A DNA stretch of 64,000 nt from Gemmatimonadales bacterium (GCA_041390145.1 JAWKQM010000005.1:124001-188000); one strand, 5' to 3'; numbered from the stretch's first letter, positions 43,343-54,245 are shown. Made by a program: numbers and translations. The notes: generated by a model not told the origin, from the letters alone.

Positions 43343-44599
43343 GTGACGACTGTCCGTCTCGACGACGGGCTGTTCCAGACGAGCGCACCCAACGGCTGCA
43401 CACTCCTCACGGAGAAGTTGCCGGGGGTGCGCTCGGCCGCTTTGGGGATCTGGGTCCGCTCGGCGAGCGCGCACGAGGCTCGGCCGAAGATGGGTGTGTC
43501 GCACCTGCTCGAGCACATGGTCTTCAAGGGCACCGAACGGCGCACCGCCCGCCAGATTGCGCTGGAACTCGAGGTGCGGGGCGGAAGCCTCGATGCCTAC
43601 ACCAGCCGCGACCACACCAGCTACCAGGCGCACGTCCTCGACACCGACCTCCCGCTGGCCTCGGATATCCTGTCCGACCTGGTCCGGCGCCCGCTGCTGC
43701 GGGAGGCGGATCTCGTGCCCGAGCGCAACGTGGTGCTCGAGGAGATCAACGGCGTGGAGGACACGCCCGACGACCTGGTGTTCGAACTGCATTCCGAGAC
43801 CCTCTGGCCCTCCCATCCCTACGGCTACTCGATTCTGGGCAGCGCCGAGACCGTGGGCGCCCTCTCCGCTGCCGATCTCCAGGCCTCGCACCGCAACGGC
43901 TACTTCCGGGGGAACTGCGTCATTGCCGCCGCCGGGAACGTGGAGCACGAGGCGCTGCTGGAGGCACTGGCGGGGGAGGGGTGGTTTGACGGCCCCGAGC
44001 ATGAGACGCCGCTGCCCCCTGCCGCCCCGGGTGAGCCGGCCCGCGGGGGGGTGCGCCACGAGAGTCGGGACACGACCCAGGCGCATATCGTCTTCGGCAC
44101 TGATACGTTTCCCTACGCCGACAGCCGCCGATACGCCATGGGCATGCTCATCAATGCCTTCGGTGGCGGGATGTCGAGTCGCCTCTTCCAGCGGATCCGG
44201 GAGGAACTGGGGCTGGCGTACGCGATCTACGCCTATCACCAGTTTTACCGGTCGGCGGGGCAGTCGGGGGTCTACATCGGGACCAAGCCGGAGACCGCCG
44301 AGCGGGCCATGGAGGCGATCCTGGGCGAGTACCGGCTGATGGCCGGGGAAGGGCTGTCGGCCACGGAAATCGAGGACGCGCGGCGCCAGCTCAAGGGGCA
44401 GGTGATGCTCGGTCTCGAGAGCCCCCAAAGCCGCATGAACCGGCTGGCGAGCCTGACCCTGCAGGGGGAGGCGTACCGGCCGCTGGACCGCGTTCTGGAG
44501 GAAATCGACGCCGTGACGACGGAAACACTGGCCGCGGTGGCCGCAGAGTTCTTCGCGCCGGAGCGGCAGACGATCGTGAGGTTGGGACCGAAGCTGTGA
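43343..44599 (+). CDS. M16-family zinc peptidase (processing-protease-like)
   Basis: 418 aa. Inverted zinc motif HLLEHMVFKGT (HxxEH) with the downstream Glu in RNVVLEEINGVEDTPDD, and the C-terminal half with GGGMSSRLFQRIREELGLAY. Single-chain, about 45 kDa, as in bacterial relatives of mitochondrial processing peptidase, often encoded next to pnp. Substrates unknown. Confidence 0.93.
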   Translation: MTTVRLDDGLFQTSAPNGCTLLTEKLPGVRSAALGIWVRSASAHEARPKMGVSHLLEHMVFKGTERRTARQIALELEVRGGSLDAYTSRDHTSYQAHVLDTDLPLASDILSDLVRRPLLREADLVPERNVVLEEINGVEDTPDDLVFELHSETLWPSHPYGYSILGSAETVGALSAADLQASHRNGYFRGNCVIAAAGNVEHEALLEALAGEGWFDGPEHETPLPPAAPGEPARGGVRHESRDTTQAHIVFGTDTFPYADSRRYAMGMLINAFGGGMSSRLFQRIREELGLAYAIYAYHQFYRSAGQSGVYIGTKPETAERAMEAILGEYRLMAGEGLSATEIEDARRQLKGQVMLGLESPQSRMNRLASLTLQGEAYRPLDRVLEEIDAVTTETLAAVAAEFFAPERQTIVRLGPKL

Positions 44600-44654
44600 G
44601 GAGTGAAGGCTGAGGACTGTCTGTCACCAACGACATTTACCAAGGGTCGAGCCA

Positions 44655-45765
<1,111 letters not shown>

Positions 45766-45807
45766 TGCAGGTCGCTCCCGCGCCGGTGACCCGCGTCACA
45801 TGATTCG

Positions 45808-46245
45808 ATGACGAAGATCCGTATCGTTCGTCTCCCGCACGGGGAGGGGCTGCCCCTCCCCGCCCGGGCTACCGCCGGGGCGGCCGGGTTCGATCTGGCC
45901 AGCGCCGAGGAGGGGGAGCTCGCTCCCATGGAGCGGCGGCTTTTTGCGACTGGTTTCGCGATTGCCATCCCCGCCGGGTATGAGGTGCAGCTCCGCCCCC
46001 GTTCGGGGCTGGCGCTCCGGGAGGGGCTGACCCTTCCCAATACTCCCGCCACCATCGACAGCGACTATCGTGGCGAGCTCAAGGTTGCCCTGGTCAACCT
46101 AGGGGCCGCGCCGGTGCGGGTCACCAGGGGCATGCGGATTGCTCAAATGCTCGTGTCCCGAGTGGAGCCGGCCAGCTTCGAGGAAGTCGATTCCCTCCCC
46201 CCCACGGAGCGGGGGGAGGGCGGATTCGGCAGCACCGGGCACTAG
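45808..46245 (+). CDS. dut: dUTP diphosphatase
   Basis: 145 aa. All five dUTPase motifs: AGAAGFDLASA, RPRSGLALREG, NTPATIDSDYRGEL, RIAQMLV and RGEGGFGSTG. Trimeric enzyme keeping dUTP out of DNA. It lies after ald with its own ATG and before mreB. Confidence 0.96.
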   Translation: MTKIRIVRLPHGEGLPLPARATAGAAGFDLASAEEGELAPMERRLFATGFAIAIPAGYEVQLRPRSGLALREGLTLPNTPATIDSDYRGELKVALVNLGAAPVRVTRGMRIAQMLVSRVEPASFEEVDSLPPTERGEGGFGSTGH

Positions 46246-46339
46246 CGTCTAACTCTCGGTCTTGTCCCGATTTACGGCATTCGTTAGCTTTGTGCTCGAC
46301 GCCCCCCACCCAACTGAAAGCCACGAGATTGCCCACAGG

Positions 46340-47377
46340 ATGAAGCTGCCCTCCTTTCGCCTAAGCTCGCTTATCCCCGCCAATGAAATTGCGGTCGATC
46401 TGGGCACGGCGAATACGCTGATTTACGTGAAGGGCGAGGGCATCGTGCTGAACGAGCCTTCCGTCGTCGCGCTTGAAAAAGCCACGGGCAAGATCAAGGG
46501 CATCGGACTCGAGGCAAAGCGGATGCTGGGGCGCACCCCCGAAGGCATCCTCGCCGTACGTCCGCTGAAGGACGGCGTCATCGCCGACTTCGACGTGACC
46601 GAGAAGATGCTCCGCTATTTCCTCAAGACGATCATCGACAAGCATGTGTTCCGCGTGAAGCCGAAGGTCATCGTGTGCGTGCCGAGCGGCATCACCGAAG
46701 TGGAGCGGCGCGCGGTGCGCGACTCCGCGGAAACGGCTGGGGCCAAGGAAGTGTGGATGGTGGCGGAACCGATGGCGGCGGCCATCGGCGTGGGGCTGCC
46801 GGTGGAAACGCCGACGGGCAACATGGTCATCGACATCGGCGGCGGCACCACGGAAATCGCGGTCATCGCGCTGTCCGGCATCGTGTCCGACACATCGATC
46901 CGCACCGGCGGCGACGAGCTCGACATGGCCATCGTGCAGTTCATGCGCAAGAACTACAATCTCCTCGTCGGCGAGCCGACGGCGGAGGCGATCAAGATCA
47001 AGATCGGCTCGGCGGCTCCCGTCGGCGAGGAGCGCGAGATGGAGGTCAAGGGACGGGACCTGGTGTCCGGGATCCCGAAGACCGTGCGCGTCCACTCCTC
47101 GGAAATCCGCGAGGCGGTTCAGGAGCCGATCCAGCAAATCGTCGACGCGGTTCGCCGCGCCCTCGAAATTACCCCGCCGGAGCTCGCCAGCGACATCGTG
47201 GACCGCGGGATCATCATGACCGGCGGCGGCGCGCTCATCCGCGGGCTCGACGTGCTCCTGGCCCAGGAAACCGGGCTCCCGATCCACGTGGACGAAGATC
47301 CGCTCACCTGCGTTGTCCGCGGCACAGGCCGCATCCTCGACGACCCGCTGAAGTACCAAAGCGTCCTTTCCAAGTAG
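46340..47377 (+). CDS. mreB: Rod-shape-determining actin MreB
   Basis: 345 aa from ATG 46340 (a longer frame begins at 46262 but lacks homology). Actin-type ATPase: AVDLGTANTLIYVKGEG (phosphate 1), KVIVCVPSGITEVERRAV, NMVIDIGGGTTEIAVIALSG (phosphate 2) and IIMTGGGALIRGLD. It forms membrane filaments guiding the elongasome. First gene of mreBCD-mrdA-rodA. Confidence 0.96.
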   Translation: MKLPSFRLSSLIPANEIAVDLGTANTLIYVKGEGIVLNEPSVVALEKATGKIKGIGLEAKRMLGRTPEGILAVRPLKDGVIADFDVTEKMLRYFLKTIIDKHVFRVKPKVIVCVPSGITEVERRAVRDSAETAGAKEVWMVAEPMAAAIGVGLPVETPTGNMVIDIGGGTTEIAVIALSGIVSDTSIRTGGDELDMAIVQFMRKNYNLLVGEPTAEAIKIKIGSAAPVGEEREMEVKGRDLVSGIPKTVRVHSSEIREAVQEPIQQIVDAVRRALEITPPELASDIVDRGIIMTGGGALIRGLDVLLAQETGLPIHVDEDPLTCVVRGTGRILDDPLKYQSVLSK

Positions 47378-47378
47378 C

Positions 47379-48218
47379 ATGCTGGCGCCGGATCGCACGT
47401 TCGCCCGTCGCGACACCGCCCTCTTCATCCTCTGCCTCGTCCTGTCGGTGGGTGCCCTGTTCGCACCGGAGAGCTGGCAGTACGCCATCGCCTCCAGCGC
47501 CCGCAACACGGCGCTCGCCCCGCTGATCGCGTTGCAGCGCCGCGCCGAGGCCTCGCGCACCAGCCTGGCGCGCTTCGAGTTGTTGACCGCCCAGCGTGAT
47601 TCCGCCACCGTCGCGGCGCAGTCGCTCCCCGTCCTACTCGACGAGAACAATCAGCTTCGCGCGCTCCTCGGCCTGACGCAGCGGTTGCCACGGCGGGTGA
47701 TTCCTGCCGAGGTGCTCCACCAGTCGCTCCCGACCGATGGACGGACCCTGCTCCTCGGCGCGGGTCGCCAATCGGGACTCGAGCCGTTCCAGGCGGTGGT
47801 GGCCCCGGAGGGGCTGCTTGGGGTCGTGCTCACCGCCGGACCCACCACATCCGTGGTCATGACCTGGGCACATCCCGACTTTCGCGCGAGCGCGGTGACA
47901 CTGGACGGCTCCGTCATGCGGCATCATCGGCGGCCACCGCGGACGCTTCGGTGCGCGAACCGATGCTGCCGTCCCGCAGGAGTTCCCTATCGGGACTCAG
48001 TCCCGGTGGGGACCGAGGTCATCACCTCCGGGCTCGGCGGGGGTGTATCGCGCGGTCTCCCCATCGGAACGGTGGTTGGTGTGGCCCGCCAGTCGGAGGG
48101 GTGGGAGCGGGTCTACCTCGTCCGCCCGGCGGCCGCACCCGCGCGGGTGAGCCACGCCCTCGTCCTCCCCGCCACGACCGTGTGGGTACCGGCGCCAGTG
48201 GGGGACTCCCTCCCATGA
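47379..48218 (+). CDS. mreC: Rod-shape protein MreC, locally frame-disrupted
   Basis: 279 aa as read. N-terminal membrane helix (TALFILCLVLSVGALFA), coiled coil with LDENNQLRALLGL, and C-terminal beta domain (VIPAEVLHQSLPTDGRTLLLGAGRQSGL, DSVPVGTEVITSGLGGGVSRGLPIG). Between about 47917 and 47985 the frame reads RHHRRPPRTLRCANRCC instead of the family's G-I-I-G-G-H-R-G-R-F-G-A pattern, which is found one base over. Two compensating single-base indels explain it. Scaffold linking MreB to penicillin-binding proteins. Confidence 0.88.
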   Translation: MLAPDRTFARRDTALFILCLVLSVGALFAPESWQYAIASSARNTALAPLIALQRRAEASRTSLARFELLTAQRDSATVAAQSLPVLLDENNQLRALLGLTQRLPRRVIPAEVLHQSLPTDGRTLLLGAGRQSGLEPFQAVVAPEGLLGVVLTAGPTTSVVMTWAHPDFRASAVTLDGSVMRHHRRPPRTLRCANRCCRPAGVPYRDSVPVGTEVITSGLGGGVSRGLPIGTVVGVARQSEGWERVYLVRPAAAPARVSHALVLPATTVWVPAPVGDSLP

Positions 48219-48712
48219 GTTCCGCACGCGGCAGCCGCATCCGCTTCAGCCTTGTGATGCTCCTCCTGGTGGGGCTCCAGTTCTATGTCCGCCCTCGGCT
48301 CGGCAACCCGCACGTCGCGCCCGATTTCCTGATGCTCGGCCTGATGATCTTCGCCATCCGGAGCCGGCCCGGCGCCGCCGCATTTGCGGGGTTCCTGATC
48401 GGTTTTGCCAGCGACGCCCTCACGCCGGCGCGGTTCGGCGCCGCGATGCTCGCCAACACGCTGGTCGGGTATGCCGCGGCGTGGGGGCGCGCCGTCTTCT
48501 TTGCCGACAACCTGCTCGTCAACGCCGGGTTCATCGCCGTCGGCGTCTGGCTGCGCGACCTGCTGGTGCTGATGGCCAGCGGGACCGGCGGGAAGGAACT
48601 GGCGGTCCAGCTCGGCGTCTGGAGCCCGCTCATGGCGCTCAGCACCGCCGTGACCGGCATCGTGGTCCTGACGGTGTTCCGCGACTGGCTTGATATCCGG
48701 CTCGAGGAATGA
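48215..48712 (+). CDS. mreD: Rod-shape protein MreD
   Basis: 165 aa, ATG overlapping the mreC stop. Integral membrane protein with about five helices; LVMLLLVGLQFYVRPRLG and PDFLMLGLMIFAIRSRPGAAAFAGFLIGFASDALTP are typical of MreD. Overlaps mrdA by four bases. Confidence 0.9.
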   Translation: MSSARGSRIRFSLVMLLLVGLQFYVRPRLGNPHVAPDFLMLGLMIFAIRSRPGAAAFAGFLIGFASDALTPARFGAAMLANTLVGYAAAWGRAVFFADNLLVNAGFIAVGVWLRDLLVLMASGTGGKELAVQLGVWSPLMALSTAVTGIVVLTVFRDWLDIRLEE

Positions 48713-50601
48713 ACGAGTTCCACTCCTATCGTCGCGCCGAGCGGGCGGCGATCGCCCGCTGGTTCTTCTTCGCGACTTTTCTCGTCCTCTCCGTCGCGTT
48801 CTTCCGCACCCAGGTCGTCCAGCACGAGCGGTTCCGGCTGCGCGCCGAGAAGAACCGACTGCGCATCGTTCCCCTGATGGCACCGCGCGGCGTCATCTAT
48901 GACCGCAACGGCCTGGTCATCGCCGACAACATTCCCGGCTATGCGATCAAGCTCCTTGCGCCGTCGGCCGACTCGCTGCGTGCGGTGCTTGCGCGGTTCA
49001 TGGCGGTGGTCCCGCTCGACAGCGCCCAGGTCAGCGGGATCATGGCGCGCTACCGCCAGGCGCCGTACCAGCCGGTCGTGGTGCTCGGGACCGGAAGCTT
49101 CGAGACGGTGTCGCGGCTCGAGGAGCGCCGGGCCGTCCTGCCCGGCCTGGTCATCCAGTCGGAGCCGCGCCGGTTCTACCCCGATGGCAAGGCGGTGTCG
49201 CACCTGGTCGGGTATGTCGGGGAAGTCAGTGAACGCGATCTCGAGACCGACCGGTTTCCGGGCGCGCAGCTCGGGACAGTGGTCGGGCGGGCGGGGCTGG
49301 AACAGGAATATGACGCGGAGCTGCGGGGGCGGCCCGGTGTGCACTACGTCGAGGTGAACGCGCGCGGGCGCCTGGTACGCGAAGACGACGTGGCCCCGAC
49401 GCTGCCGGCGATCCCGGGCGAGGCGATCCATACCACCATCGACCTCGAATTGCAGCGCTACATCGACAGCCTCTGGCAGGCGGCGGCGCCCGGGGTGCGT
49501 GGCGCGATGGTGGCGCTCACGCCGTCCGGTGAAGTCCTCGCGCTCTACAGCGCGCCGGGATACGACCCGAACGAATTCGTCGGCGGCATTTCCACCACGG
49601 AGTGGCGGAAGCTGAACGAGGATCCCGCCAAGCCGCTCCTCGACCGTGCCATCCAGACCCGCTATCCCCCCGCTTCGCCGTTCAAGCTGGCGACCGCCGC
49701 CATGGCCCTCAAGCGGGGTGTCGCCACCTTCTCGACGCACATGCCGGAACCCTGCCGGGGCGGCCTGCAGGTGGGCAATCGCTACTTCCGGTGCTGGAAG
49801 CCGGAAGGGCATGGCAACCTCGATCTCGAGGGCGCCATCGCGAAGAGTTGCGACGTCTACTTCTACCAGCTCGGCCTCCGGATCGGACTCGACGCCATCC
49901 TGAGCGACGGCGTGCTGATGGGCTTCCGCGACAAGAGCGGGATCGACCTGGAGAACGAGATCGCCCCGATCTACCCGTCGAACGCCGCCTATTTTGACCG
50001 GAAATACGGGCCGCGCGGATGGAGCAAGTGGGGCGCAACGCTCAATTTTTCCATCGGGCAGGGGGAGAACACCCAGAACGTCATCAACATGACCCGGTTC
50101 TTCGCGGCCCTGGCCAGCGGGGGCGGCGCACCCACACCGTATATCGTGAAGCCGCGCAGCGACGAGGTGCGTGAGCTCGGCCTCTCGCCGGCCCAGCTGG
50201 AAGGGCTCCGCACGGCGCTGATTGCGGTGGTGGAGCGGGGGACCGCGGCCGCGAGCCGGAGCCTCGACCTGGAGCTGGCGGGGAAGACCGGAACCGCGCA
50301 GAACTCGCACGGCGAAGACCACGGGTGGTACGTCGGATTCGCGCCCGCCCACAAGCCGACCATCATCGTGGGCAGCATCATGGAATTTGCCGAGCATGGC
50401 TCGAACGTGGCGCCGTACGTCAACAAGGTGCTCGCGCGGTATGTGCTGGGGAAAGACTTCAGCGATACGCCCCTGACGGTGGCCCTCCCCGCCGACTCCG
50501 CCCCCCGTGCGGTCCAGATCACCCCCGACTCCCTGCGCCTCATCGACCCGGTGGCCGACGACACCGTGCTGCCGCCGCCGCCGGCGCCCTCCGAGCCATG
50601 A
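48709..50601 (+). CDS. mrdA: Penicillin-binding protein 2 (MrdA), elongasome transpeptidase
   Basis: 630 aa. Short cytoplasmic tail, one membrane helix (WFFFATFLVLSVAFF), pedestal domain (MAPRGVIYDRNGLVIADN) and transpeptidase domain with S-x-x-K in PPASPFKLAT, KSCDVYF and KTG in GKTGTAQNSHG. The last 60 residues are Pro/Ala-rich. Pairs with RodA, whose gene overlaps its end. Confidence 0.95.
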   Translation: MNEFHSYRRAERAAIARWFFFATFLVLSVAFFRTQVVQHERFRLRAEKNRLRIVPLMAPRGVIYDRNGLVIADNIPGYAIKLLAPSADSLRAVLARFMAVVPLDSAQVSGIMARYRQAPYQPVVVLGTGSFETVSRLEERRAVLPGLVIQSEPRRFYPDGKAVSHLVGYVGEVSERDLETDRFPGAQLGTVVGRAGLEQEYDAELRGRPGVHYVEVNARGRLVREDDVAPTLPAIPGEAIHTTIDLELQRYIDSLWQAAAPGVRGAMVALTPSGEVLALYSAPGYDPNEFVGGISTTEWRKLNEDPAKPLLDRAIQTRYPPASPFKLATAAMALKRGVATFSTHMPEPCRGGLQVGNRYFRCWKPEGHGNLDLEGAIAKSCDVYFYQLGLRIGLDAILSDGVLMGFRDKSGIDLENEIAPIYPSNAAYFDRKYGPRGWSKWGATLNFSIGQGENTQNVINMTRFFAALASGGGAPTPYIVKPRSDEVRELGLSPAQLEGLRTALIAVVERGTAAASRSLDLELAGKTGTAQNSHGEDHGWYVGFAPAHKPTIIVGSIMEFAEHGSNVAPYVNKVLARYVLGKDFSDTPLTVALPADSAPRAVQITPDSLRLIDPVADDTVLPPPPAPSEP

Positions 50602-51839
50602 GATCGCTCGGCCCCGACCGGCCGCTGATTGCGGTGACGCTGCTCCTCGCCGCCTATGGCCTCCTGACGCTCTACTCCGCCGGCCAGACCGACGTGATGA
50701 CACAGGCCCAAGGGGTGTGGGTCCGGCAGCTGGTGTGGCTGGGCGTCGGAATCGTGGCGGCGTCGATCACCTTTCGGTTCTCGTTTCGGCTGCTGGAGTG
50801 GCTCGCGCCCGCGGCGTACGGCCTTGGCATCCTGCTGTTGCTGGTCACGCTCGTGGTGGGCACGGGGCAGGGGACCGCCGCTGGCACGAAGAGCTGGCTG
50901 GCCATCGGCGGACATCAGATCGGTCAGCCGGCCGAACTGGCGAAGCTTGCCGTCATCCTCATGCTGGCGCGCTACCTTTCGGCACTGCGGGATCCACCGC
51001 GGAACCTGCGGGAGCTGGTCGCCCCGTGCATGATCGCGGGCGTCCCGTTTCTCCTGGTGCTGAAGCAGCCCGACCTCGGCAGTGCCATCGTCTTCGTCGG
51101 CATCCTCTTCCTGATGCTCTTCTGGGCCGGGGTGAAGCCATCGCTGCTCTTCATGCTGGCCAGCCCCGGCCTGAGCCTGCTCCTCGCCTTCAACACGTGG
51201 ACGTGGGGCCTCTGGATGATCATGCTGGCGGTGCTGCTCTTTGCCTGGCGCCCGTATGTCGTGGAGGCGGTCTTCCTCTACGTGGTGAATTCGGTGATGG
51301 GGGCAGTGGCCATCCCCCTCTGGCAGCGGCTGGCCCCGTACCAGCAAAACCGGCTCCTGACCTTCTTGAATCCCGAGATCGATCCCCGAGCCGCTGGCTA
51401 CCACGCGATCCAGTCGCGGGTCGCGATCGGTTCCGGCGGGTGGTTCGGCAACGGCTTCACACTGGGACCTCAGAAGCGACTGGCCTTTCTCCCCGCGCAG
51501 CACACGGACTTCATCTTCTCCGTGGTGGGGGAGGAGCTGGGGTTCGTCGGCGTGCTCGTCGCCCTGGCGCTCTTCCTGGTCCTCTTCCTGATCCTGCTCA
51601 GGATCGCCAGAAGGGCGACCGATCCCTTCGCGAGCCTGGCCGTTTTCGGCGTGCTGGCGCTCTTGTTCACTCATGTGTTCGAAAATGTGGGGATGACGGT
51701 CAATTTGATGCCGATTACGGGCATTCCGCTGCCGTTTTTCTCCTACGGCGGGTCGTTTTTCCTGATATGCTGTGTGTCAATCGGGCTGGTCCTGCGGGCC
51801 GCCTGGGACGCACGCCTTTCAGGCTATGCTGATATGTGA
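50598..51839 (+). CDS. rodA: SEDS glycosyltransferase RodA
   Basis: 413 aa from ATG 50598, overlapping the mrdA stop. About ten membrane helices; SEDS hallmarks include KSWLAIGGHQIGQPAELAKLAVILMLARYL, LLKQPDLGSAIVF, FLPAQHTDFIFSVVGEELGFVG and GIPLPFFSYGGSFF. Polymerises peptidoglycan glycan strands with MrdA. Confidence 0.96.
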   Translation: MRSLGPDRPLIAVTLLLAAYGLLTLYSAGQTDVMTQAQGVWVRQLVWLGVGIVAASITFRFSFRLLEWLAPAAYGLGILLLLVTLVVGTGQGTAAGTKSWLAIGGHQIGQPAELAKLAVILMLARYLSALRDPPRNLRELVAPCMIAGVPFLLVLKQPDLGSAIVFVGILFLMLFWAGVKPSLLFMLASPGLSLLLAFNTWTWGLWMIMLAVLLFAWRPYVVEAVFLYVVNSVMGAVAIPLWQRLAPYQQNRLLTFLNPEIDPRAAGYHAIQSRVAIGSGGWFGNGFTLGPQKRLAFLPAQHTDFIFSVVGEELGFVGVLVALALFLVLFLILLRIARRATDPFASLAVFGVLALLFTHVFENVGMTVNLMPITGIPLPFFSYGGSFFLICCVSIGLVLRAAWDARLSGYADM

Positions 51840-51953
51840 CAACAGCTTAGCCTTGATGGTCTGGCGCTGAACGCCTCAACCCCACAGATTAGTAGTTGCG
51901 ATGCAATCACCCTCCTCCCCCCCTGGAACCTCCTCAACCCCGATCGGGGTGTA

Positions 51954-52820
51954 ATGGCCTGGTTCAAGAAAGAGCGAAAGCCCCGGACTCCGGTCCGCGA
52001 GCGTCGCGAGGTTCCCGCCGATGCCTGGGAGAAGTGTGACGAATGCGGTCACATGGACATCCGGGACAAGTTCGAGCGCGCCCTCAACGTCTGTCCCGAG
52101 TGCGGCAAGCACCGCCGGATCAGCGCGGAGGAGTACATCGAGCTGTTGACGGACGAGGGCTCCTGGCGCGAGCTGTGGGGAAACCTCCGGTCGGAAGACC
52201 CGCTCCACTTCGAGTCGTACCCCGAGCGCCTCACCAAGGCGATTGAGAAGGCCGGGCCGGCGGACGCCATTTACACCGGCATCGGGCAACTGGACGGGCT
52301 CGCCTATTATCTGGGCGTCATGAACTTCGCCTTCATGGGCGGGTCGATGGGCTCGGTGGTCGGAGAGAAGATCGCCCGCCTCGCCCGGCGCGCGCTGCGG
52401 AAGAAGCGCCCCCTGGTCTTGGTCTGTGCCTCGGGCGGTGCCCGCATGCAGGAGGGGGTCTATTCCCTCATGCAGATGGCCAAGACCAGCGCGGCGCTGG
52501 CCCAGCTCGGCCTGCACGGCATTCCCTTCATCACCATCCTGACCGACCCCACGACCGGCGGCGTGTCGGCGTCATACGCCATGCAGGGCGACGTGATTCT
52601 CGCCGAACCAGGGGCGCTCATCGGGTTTGCCGGCCAGCGGGTGATCAAGCAGACTATTGGACAGGACCTGCCGGAAGGATTCCAGACCGCAGAGTTCCTG
52701 CTGGATCATGGGCAGGTCGACGACGTGGTCCCGCGCGGATCACTGCGGGACACCACCGCCCGACTCCTCCGGCACATGCAGGGCGCGCGGGCACGCTACG
52801 AAGCGGCCGACGCCGTCTAG
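51954..52820 (+). CDS. accD: Acetyl-CoA carboxylase carboxyltransferase subunit beta
   Basis: 288 aa. Zinc ribbon CDECGHMDIRDKF...CPECGKHRRIS, then the crotonase-like domain: VLVCASGGARMQEGVYSLMQMAKT, FITILTDPTTGGVSASYAMQGDVILAEPGALIGFAGQRVI. Needs AccA, which is not in the window. Distinct from the PccB-type enzyme at 26588, so the genome seems to have two acyl-CoA carboxylase systems. Confidence 0.95.
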   Translation: MAWFKKERKPRTPVRERREVPADAWEKCDECGHMDIRDKFERALNVCPECGKHRRISAEEYIELLTDEGSWRELWGNLRSEDPLHFESYPERLTKAIEKAGPADAIYTGIGQLDGLAYYLGVMNFAFMGGSMGSVVGEKIARLARRALRKKRPLVLVCASGGARMQEGVYSLMQMAKTSAALAQLGLHGIPFITILTDPTTGGVSASYAMQGDVILAEPGALIGFAGQRVIKQTIGQDLPEGFQTAEFLLDHGQVDDVVPRGSLRDTTARLLRHMQGARARYEAADAV

Positions 52821-52834
52821 CCCCCGCGAAGACT

Positions 52835-52934
52835 CACACGAAGACACGAAGCCACGAAATCATGGAGAAAGCTCAACGCGAGATCGCTCCCATGGCTCGT
52901 CTCACTCACCTTCGTGCCTTCGTGTCTTCGTGTG
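52835..52934. repeat. 24-bp inverted repeat flanking the accD-folC gap
   Basis: The arms 52835-52858 and 52911-52934 are reverse complements with one mismatch in 24 bases; both are made of CACGAAG units. The 100-base fold is typical of small intergenic palindromic repeats and may end the accD transcript. Confidence 0.7.
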
Positions 52935-52953
52935 AAGCTGTCAACGTGATGCC

Positions 52954-54195
52954 GTGAATTCGGTCCCCTTGTCGTACGCCGAAGCCCTGGCCTTTCTCTT
53001 CCCCCGCACGACCACCATCAAGTTCGGGCTCGACACCACCGCCGCCCTCCTGCGGGACCTCGGCGATCCGCACACCGTCTTTCCCTCGATCCATATCGGT
53101 GGCACCAACGGCAAGGGCAGCGTGGCGGCGCTCGTGGCGGAGGCGCTCCGCTGCGCCGGCTGGCGCGTCGGCCTCTACACCTCGCCCCACCTCGTCTCCT
53201 TTCGGGAACGGATTCGGGTCGACGGGGTGCCGATTTCCGAGGCGGCGGTGGCGATGTGGACAGCCCGGATGGCGCCCCGCATCCAGGAGCTCGGCGCGAC
53301 TTTCTTCGAAGCCTCCACGGCCATGGCCTTTGCCGATTTCGCCGCGCGCGGGGTGGAGATTGCGGTCGTGGAGGTGGGGCTCGGCGGACGCCTCGACAGC
53401 ACCAATATTGTCCAGCCGCTGGTCAGCGCCGTCACCAAGATCGCAATGGACCACATGAAGTATCTCGGCGAGAACCTGACCGACATCGCGAGGGAAAAGG
53501 CCGGCATCGCCAAGCCAGGGGTGCCCTTCATCATCGGCGAGCGGGAACCCGCCGTGGTGGACGTCCTCCGGCAGGAGGCCCACCGCCGTGCGCATGAGGT
53601 CGGAGGCCAGGCGGACGTGCGGGTGCTGCCGCCCGCATACACATGGACGGGACCGCTCGGGCTGCGAGGTGCCCATCAACGCCGGAATGCCGGCGTGGCC
53701 CATGGCATCCTCATGGCCCTTCCTGAGCGGTGGCGGCCCGGCCTGGAGGCAATTCACGAAGGCTTCGAGGCTGCGCGGGTTCCAGGCCGGCTGGATCGGC
53801 GCGGGAAGTGGCTCTTCGACGTGGCCCACAATCCCGACGGGATGGAGTCCCTCGTCTCGGCGCTCCAGGCCGACCCGCCGCCGGGCCCCGTGCATGCCCT
53901 GGTGAGCATTCTGGGTGACAAGGAGTGGCCCACCATGCTGGTGTGGCTCGACTCCGTGGTGGATCGGGGGGTGCTGACCGTGTCTCCATCGGCGGCCGAG
54001 CGGGGGTGGGACCTCGGATGGCTCGAATCATGGTTGGCGCGCTCCGATCGACCGCCGGCCCGCGCCCAATGGGTGCTTGTCCCTGACTTTACGGCAGCGC
54101 TCCGCGAGGTGCAGTTGGATGCCGGGACGGTGCTGGTGACCGGTTCCTTCCACACGGTCGGCGACGTGATGGAGGCGTTGGGCCTCGGGGAGTAG
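52954..54195 (+). CDS. folC: Folylpolyglutamate synthase / dihydrofolate synthase
   Basis: 413 aa, GTG start. Mur-ligase fold: P-loop HIGGTNGKGSVAALV, TSPHLVSFRERIRV, EVGLGGRLDSTN, MDHMKYLGENLTDIAREKAGI and DVAHNPDGMESL. Adds glutamate to folates. Follows accD as in many bacteria. Confidence 0.95.
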   Translation: MNSVPLSYAEALAFLFPRTTTIKFGLDTTAALLRDLGDPHTVFPSIHIGGTNGKGSVAALVAEALRCAGWRVGLYTSPHLVSFRERIRVDGVPISEAAVAMWTARMAPRIQELGATFFEASTAMAFADFAARGVEIAVVEVGLGGRLDSTNIVQPLVSAVTKIAMDHMKYLGENLTDIAREKAGIAKPGVPFIIGEREPAVVDVLRQEAHRRAHEVGGQADVRVLPPAYTWTGPLGLRGAHQRRNAGVAHGILMALPERWRPGLEAIHEGFEAARVPGRLDRRGKWLFDVAHNPDGMESLVSALQADPPPGPVHALVSILGDKEWPTMLVWLDSVVDRGVLTVSPSAAERGWDLGWLESWLARSDRPPARAQWVLVPDFTAALREVQLDAGTVLVTGSFHTVGDVMEALGLGE

Positions 54196-54245
54196 GGCCC
54201 CGTTCGGCATAGCCAAATCCTTTATTTTCAAGTATTTTGCCCCCC

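Noticed and set aside
41164..43545. 793-codon minus-strand frame opposite pnp
   Set aside because: Shadow of pnp; composition is dominated by Asp, His, Leu and Val as expected from reversed GC-rich codons.
48283..50703. Long minus-strand frames opposite mreD, mrdA and rodA
   Set aside because: Low-complexity Arg/Gly/Pro-rich translations without motifs; the plus strand is clearly coding.
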